Source of the DNA: Streptacidiphilus sp. 4-A2 | GTDB taxonomy: Bacteria > Actinomycetota > Actinomycetes > Streptomycetales > Streptomycetaceae | NCBI GenBank assembly: GCA_014284505.1 | Contig: JAAFYY010000001.1 | Span: 868,001 to 932,000 of the forward strand | Length of the DNA stretch: 64,000 bases | Direction: 5' to 3' | Translations under genes and position numbers: made by a program | Notes under the pieces: model-generated | What the model saw: the letters and a program-made list of their open reading frames with translations, nothing else | Databases searched by the model: none | Told to the model about the DNA's origin: nothing | Part shown: in pieces, positions 61,342 through 64,000 of the stretch | Numbering within the stretch: position 1 is the first letter of the stretch | Layout of the letters: each line of letters begins with the position of its first letter

Positions 61342-62885
61342 ATGCTGTTGCAGCAGGTCGCCGCCGTGTCCCGGGCCCTGGCCGAGGAGCCGGGCCGCAA
61401 CGCCAAGGTGGGGCTGCTGGCCGGGCTGCTGCGTGGTCTGGATCCGGCGGACCTGTCGGCCGCGGTGCTGCTGCTGTCCGGGGAGGCCCGGCGGATCCGG
61501 GTCGGGGCGGGCCCGGCCGCGCTGCGCGGCCTGCCGCCGCCCGCCGGGGAGCCGGTGCTCGGCACCGCCGCGACCGTGGCGGAGCTGTACGCCCTGGCCG
61601 CGCTCCAGGGCCCGGGCTCGCAGGCCGAGCGCAGACGGCGGCTGGCGGCGCTGTTCGCCCGGGCCACCGCCGAGGAGCAGGCGCTGCTGGCCGGGGTGCT
61701 CGGCGGCGACCTGCGTCAGGGCGCGCTGGACGCGGTCATGGGCGACGCGGTCGCCAGGGCCGCCGGGGTCCCGGTGGCGGAGGTACGGCGGGCGCTGATG
61801 TTCCGGGGCTCGGCCCGGCGGTGGCCACCGCCGCGATGACGGGCGGCTCGGCGGCACTGCGGGCCTTCGGTCTGGAGCTCGGCCGGCCGGTCCGGCCGAT
61901 GCTGGCGGCCTCGGCGCCCGATGTCGCGGCCGCCCTGGCCCGGGTGCGCCCGGCCGCGCTGGAGTGGAAGCTCGACGGCATCCGGGTGCAGGTGCACCGG
62001 GACGGTGAGCGGATCGCGGTGTTCACCCGCAGCCTGGAGGACATCACCGCGCGGGTGCCGGAGGTGGTGGAGGCGGCGCGGGCGCTGCCGCTGCGCTCGG
62101 CGGTGCTGGACGGCGAGGCGATCGCGCTGCCCCGGAACGGGCGGCCCCGGCCGTTCCAGGTCACCTCCGGGCGGACGGCCTCCCGTCAGGACACCGGCGG
62201 GCTGCGGGCGCGGGTCCCGCTGAGCGTCTTCTTCTTCGACCTGCTGCACCGGGACGGCACCGATCTGCTGGATCTGCCCGGCGAGCGCCGGTTCGCGGAA
62301 CTGGCCGCGCTGGTACCGGCCGAACAGCGGGTACCGCGGCTGATGACCGGCGACGACGCGACCGCCGACGCCTTCTTCCAGGACGCCCTGGCCCAGGGGC
62401 ACGAGGGGGTGGTGGTCAAGGACCCGGCCGCGCCCTATGCCGCCGGGCGGCGCGGAGCCGGCTGGATCAAGGTCAAGCCGCGGCACACCCTGGACCTGGT
62501 GGTGCTGGCGGCGGAGTGGGGCAGCGGACGGCGGGAGGGGCTGCTCAGCAATCTGCATCTGGGGGCCCGCGGGGACGGTTCGCCCGGGCTGGGCGACTGG
62601 GTGATGCTGGGCAAGACCTTCAAGGGCCTCACCGACGAGACCCTCGCCTTCCAGACCCGTGAACTGTTGCTGCGCGAGGTGGGCCGCGAGCGCGGGGTGG
62701 TCCGGGTGCGGCCGGAGCTGGTGGTGGAGGTCGCCTTCGACGGTCTCCAGCACAGCCCGCGCTATCCGGCCGGACTGGCGCTGCGCTTCGCCCGGGTGCT
62801 GCGCTACCGGGGCGACAAGAGCGCCGCCGAGGCCGACAGCATTGCCGCGGTGCGGGCGCTCGCCCCACCCGGGGAGGACGACTGA
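61342..62885 (+). CDS. ATP-dependent DNA ligase, frameshifted
   Basis: The ATG at 61342 begins [16 protein letters not shown]. An N-terminal helical DNA-binding domain spans residues about 1-165. The nucleotidyltransferase domain has the adenylated Lys in [12 protein letters not shown] near residue 210, then [16 protein letters not shown] and [17 protein letters not shown]. The OB-fold follows with [10 protein letters not shown] and VEVAFDGLQ. One base is lost near 61815. The length of about 514 residues matches the actinobacterial LigB type involved in repair. Confidence 0.88.
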
Positions 62886-62892
62886 CACCCCA

Positions 62893-62922
62893 CCGGCCCG
62901 GGCGGCTGACCGCCCGGGCCGG
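62893..62922. terminator. 13-bp perfect stem, CTGA loop
   Basis: CCGGCCCGGGCGG pairs fully with CCGCCCGGGCCGG between the convergent ligase and unknown gene. Confidence 0.8.
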
Positions 62923-62933
62923 ACGCGGGAGCG

Positions 62934-63617
62934 TTACGCCCCCGACGGCAAGTCCTGGAGTGAGGCAGCGAGCCGGAAGTGCGAGACAAACGACTCGATG
63001 AACAAACGGGACTGGTCCAGCATCGGCGGACGCTGGCAGGTCACCTTCTCCATGTACTCGCCGAGCACGTTGGCCGCCTGGGCCCGGCGGCCGGTCAGCG
63101 CGCAGGCGATGGCCAGGTGCGCCCTGAGTTCCTGGTAGCGGGGGGCGTGCTCCAGGCGGACGATCAGGTCCTCGATGGAGTCGAAGGAGTGCAGGAACGG
63201 GGCCCCGAACGCCTTGACGTCGTCGAGCAGCACCTGGACCACCGTTTCCACCTGCTCCAGGGTGCGCATCGTCCATCTGCCGTACGGGGCGCCGCCCTGG
63301 CCCTGCCGGTGCAGCAGGTCCGACAGCGGGGCGCTGAAGGAGCAGGCACCGGACAGTCCGAGCGGCTGGCGGCCGCGGAAGCTGGCGAGCAGCCGGCTGA
63401 GCTCCAGGTGCTGTACGCCGAGGGTCGGGTGAAAGGTCACCCGCGCCCCTCTGGTCTGCAGGTTCGCGCGGAGCTGGTACGCGATGCCGTTGGACCCGCT
63501 GACGGCGAACGTGGTTCCTCGTCGTCGGTCTGGGTCCAGCCGAGCCCGTACAGGCCGGCGGCGAACCGGCGGGCAGCGGCGTCTTCTACTGGGGAATACA
63601 ACGGGGCACCACCAAAC
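62934..63617 (-). CDS. Protein of unknown function, frameshifted
   Basis: The clear part from 63440 leftwards reads VTFHPTLGVQHLELSRLLA to LAASLQDLPSGA. Joining across a lost base near 63515 adds an N-terminal portion (LYSPVEDAAARRFAAGLYG, then GSNGIAYQLRANL). The start is uncertain, near GTG 63617 if one C is restored. It is about 228 residues, with no signal peptide or membrane helix and a helical C-terminal half. I do not recognise the family. Confidence 0.65.
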   Translation of the reverse strand, partial: VWWCPVVFPSRRRRCPPVRRRPVRARLDPDRRRGTTFAVSGSNGIAYQLRANLQTRGARVTFHPTLGVQHLELSRLLASFRGRQPLGLSGACSFSAPLSDLLHRQGQGGAPYGRWTMRTLEQVETVVQVLLDDVKAFGAPFLHSFDSIEDLIVRLEHAPRYQELRAHLAIACALTGRRAQAANVLGEYMEKVTCQRPPMLDQSRLFIESFVSHFRLAASLQDLPSGA

Positions 63618-63653
63618 AGTCTGTGTCGCCGGTTTCCAGGGGGCCGGTCCGGG

Positions 63654-64000
63654 TCAGGCCTCCTCTTCCACCTGGAGGATGGTCCGTTCCTGGTAGAAGG
63701 CGATCAGCCCGGCCAGCGGCTCCATACCGGTCAGCGGCTCCGGGTAGCACCAGGCGACGCTGTCGTCGCTGCCCTCCTGCTCAAGCGTGAGGTGGACCGC
63801 GGAACCCTTGTAGGGGCAGTAGGACGCGGTGCTCGCGGTGGACAGCAGTTCGGTGCGGACATCCTCCGGGGGGAAGTAGTAGCGCACCGGGTGGTAGCCC
63901 TCGTGCACCGCGATGGTCCGCCGGCTGTCGGCGAGGACCGTACCCCGGGACCTCACGGTGACCCGTTCCTGACCGGGCTTCAGTACCACCGGGCCGACCT
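63654..64000 (-). CDS. DUF427 family protein, partial at right edge
   Basis: The visible 115 residues include TVLADSRRTIAVHEGYHPVR, YYFPPEDVRTELL and ASYCPYKGSAVHL, characteristic of DUF427 proteins, whose YCPYKG stretch is conserved. The frame is open at the window end. It is probably a whole gene continuing upstream, or the second of two DUF427 repeats. Function unknown. Confidence 0.8.
   Translation of the reverse strand, partial: VGPVVLKPGQERVTVRSRGTVLADSRRTIAVHEGYHPVRYYFPPEDVRTELLSTASTASYCPYKGSAVHLTLEQEGSDDSVAWCYPEPLTGMEPLAGLIAFYQERTILQVEEEA

Noticed and set aside
59464..61857. Minus-strand frame of about 800 residues opposite the carboxyltransferase
   Set aside because: Gly/Arg/Gln-rich shadow; the plus strand encodes an intact enzyme with family motifs.
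1..64000. CRISPR arrays, tRNA or rRNA genes, insertion sequences, prophage
   Set aside because: No regularly spaced repeats, cloverleaf-like genes, transposase motifs or phage structural genes were seen on either strand.

Overview
The window is high-GC actinobacterial DNA. GTG starts are common, ribosome sites are strong, and the gene content points to a streptomycete-like organism (Streptomyces, Kitasatospora or Streptacidiphilus): SARP regulator, DasR- and CebR-type boxes, roadblock proteins, and secreted GH87 and GH18 hydrolases. Genus and species cannot be fixed from the sequence alone. No rRNA, tRNA, CRISPR array, insertion sequence or prophage was seen. A technical caution governs the whole annotation: more than half of the genes change reading frame one or more times, nearly always by loss of one base in a run of G or C. 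One ABC exporter loses three bases and recovers its frame. I treat these as base-calling or assembly deletions and annotate across them.

Layout. 1-2968: a secreted GH87-type beta-helix glucanase running off the left edge. 3538-5301: an ABC exporter. 5403-8870: an ABC-2 efflux pair divergent from an SPFH/band-7 gene and a ribbon-helix-helix gene. 9009-15492: GPP34 protein, acetamidase/formamidase, amino-acid permease, Tat-exported phosphoesterase and a methyltransferase. 15645-16296: an acyltransferase. 16707-22953: a compact RiPP locus with MFS exporter, S9 peptidase, a hidden precursor peptide of about 39 residues, a hairpin, a cobalamin-type radical SAM enzyme and a DUF5825-like partner. 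23121-24562: a WGR protein with a beta-propeller. 24642-29026: methyltransferase, epimerase-like protein and a group of roadblock-type proteins.

29162-56934 is a non-ribosomal peptide/polyketide region. On the minus strand, in transcription order, are an MFS exporter, A-PCP-C-PCP, an FMN luciferase-like monooxygenase, C-A-PCP-E, C-A-PCP-TE, C-A-PCP and KS-ACP. Most of these genes overlap by a few bases and are probably translationally coupled. A type II thioesterase, a Cys-rich protein and a small secreted peptide precede the cluster on the plus strand. A stand-alone fragment resembling the C-terminal part of ATP-grasp enzymes is divergent from the exporter, behind a perfect Crp-type site. 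A class V aminotransferase and a large SARP/NB-ARC/TPR regulator follow, behind two CebR-like boxes. 57278-64000 holds a secreted GH18-type chitinase with a DasR-like box, a STAS protein, a fused acetyl-CoA carboxylase carboxyltransferase, an ATP-dependent DNA ligase, an unrecognised protein and a partial DUF427 protein.

The item most likely to be new is the RiPP locus at 16707-22953. Its precursor gene is hidden by an apparent one-base deletion and would be missed by gene callers. The NRPS/PKS line is also unusual: its thioesterase is not in the last gene, one module lacks an A domain, and the ketosynthase lacks an acyltransferase.
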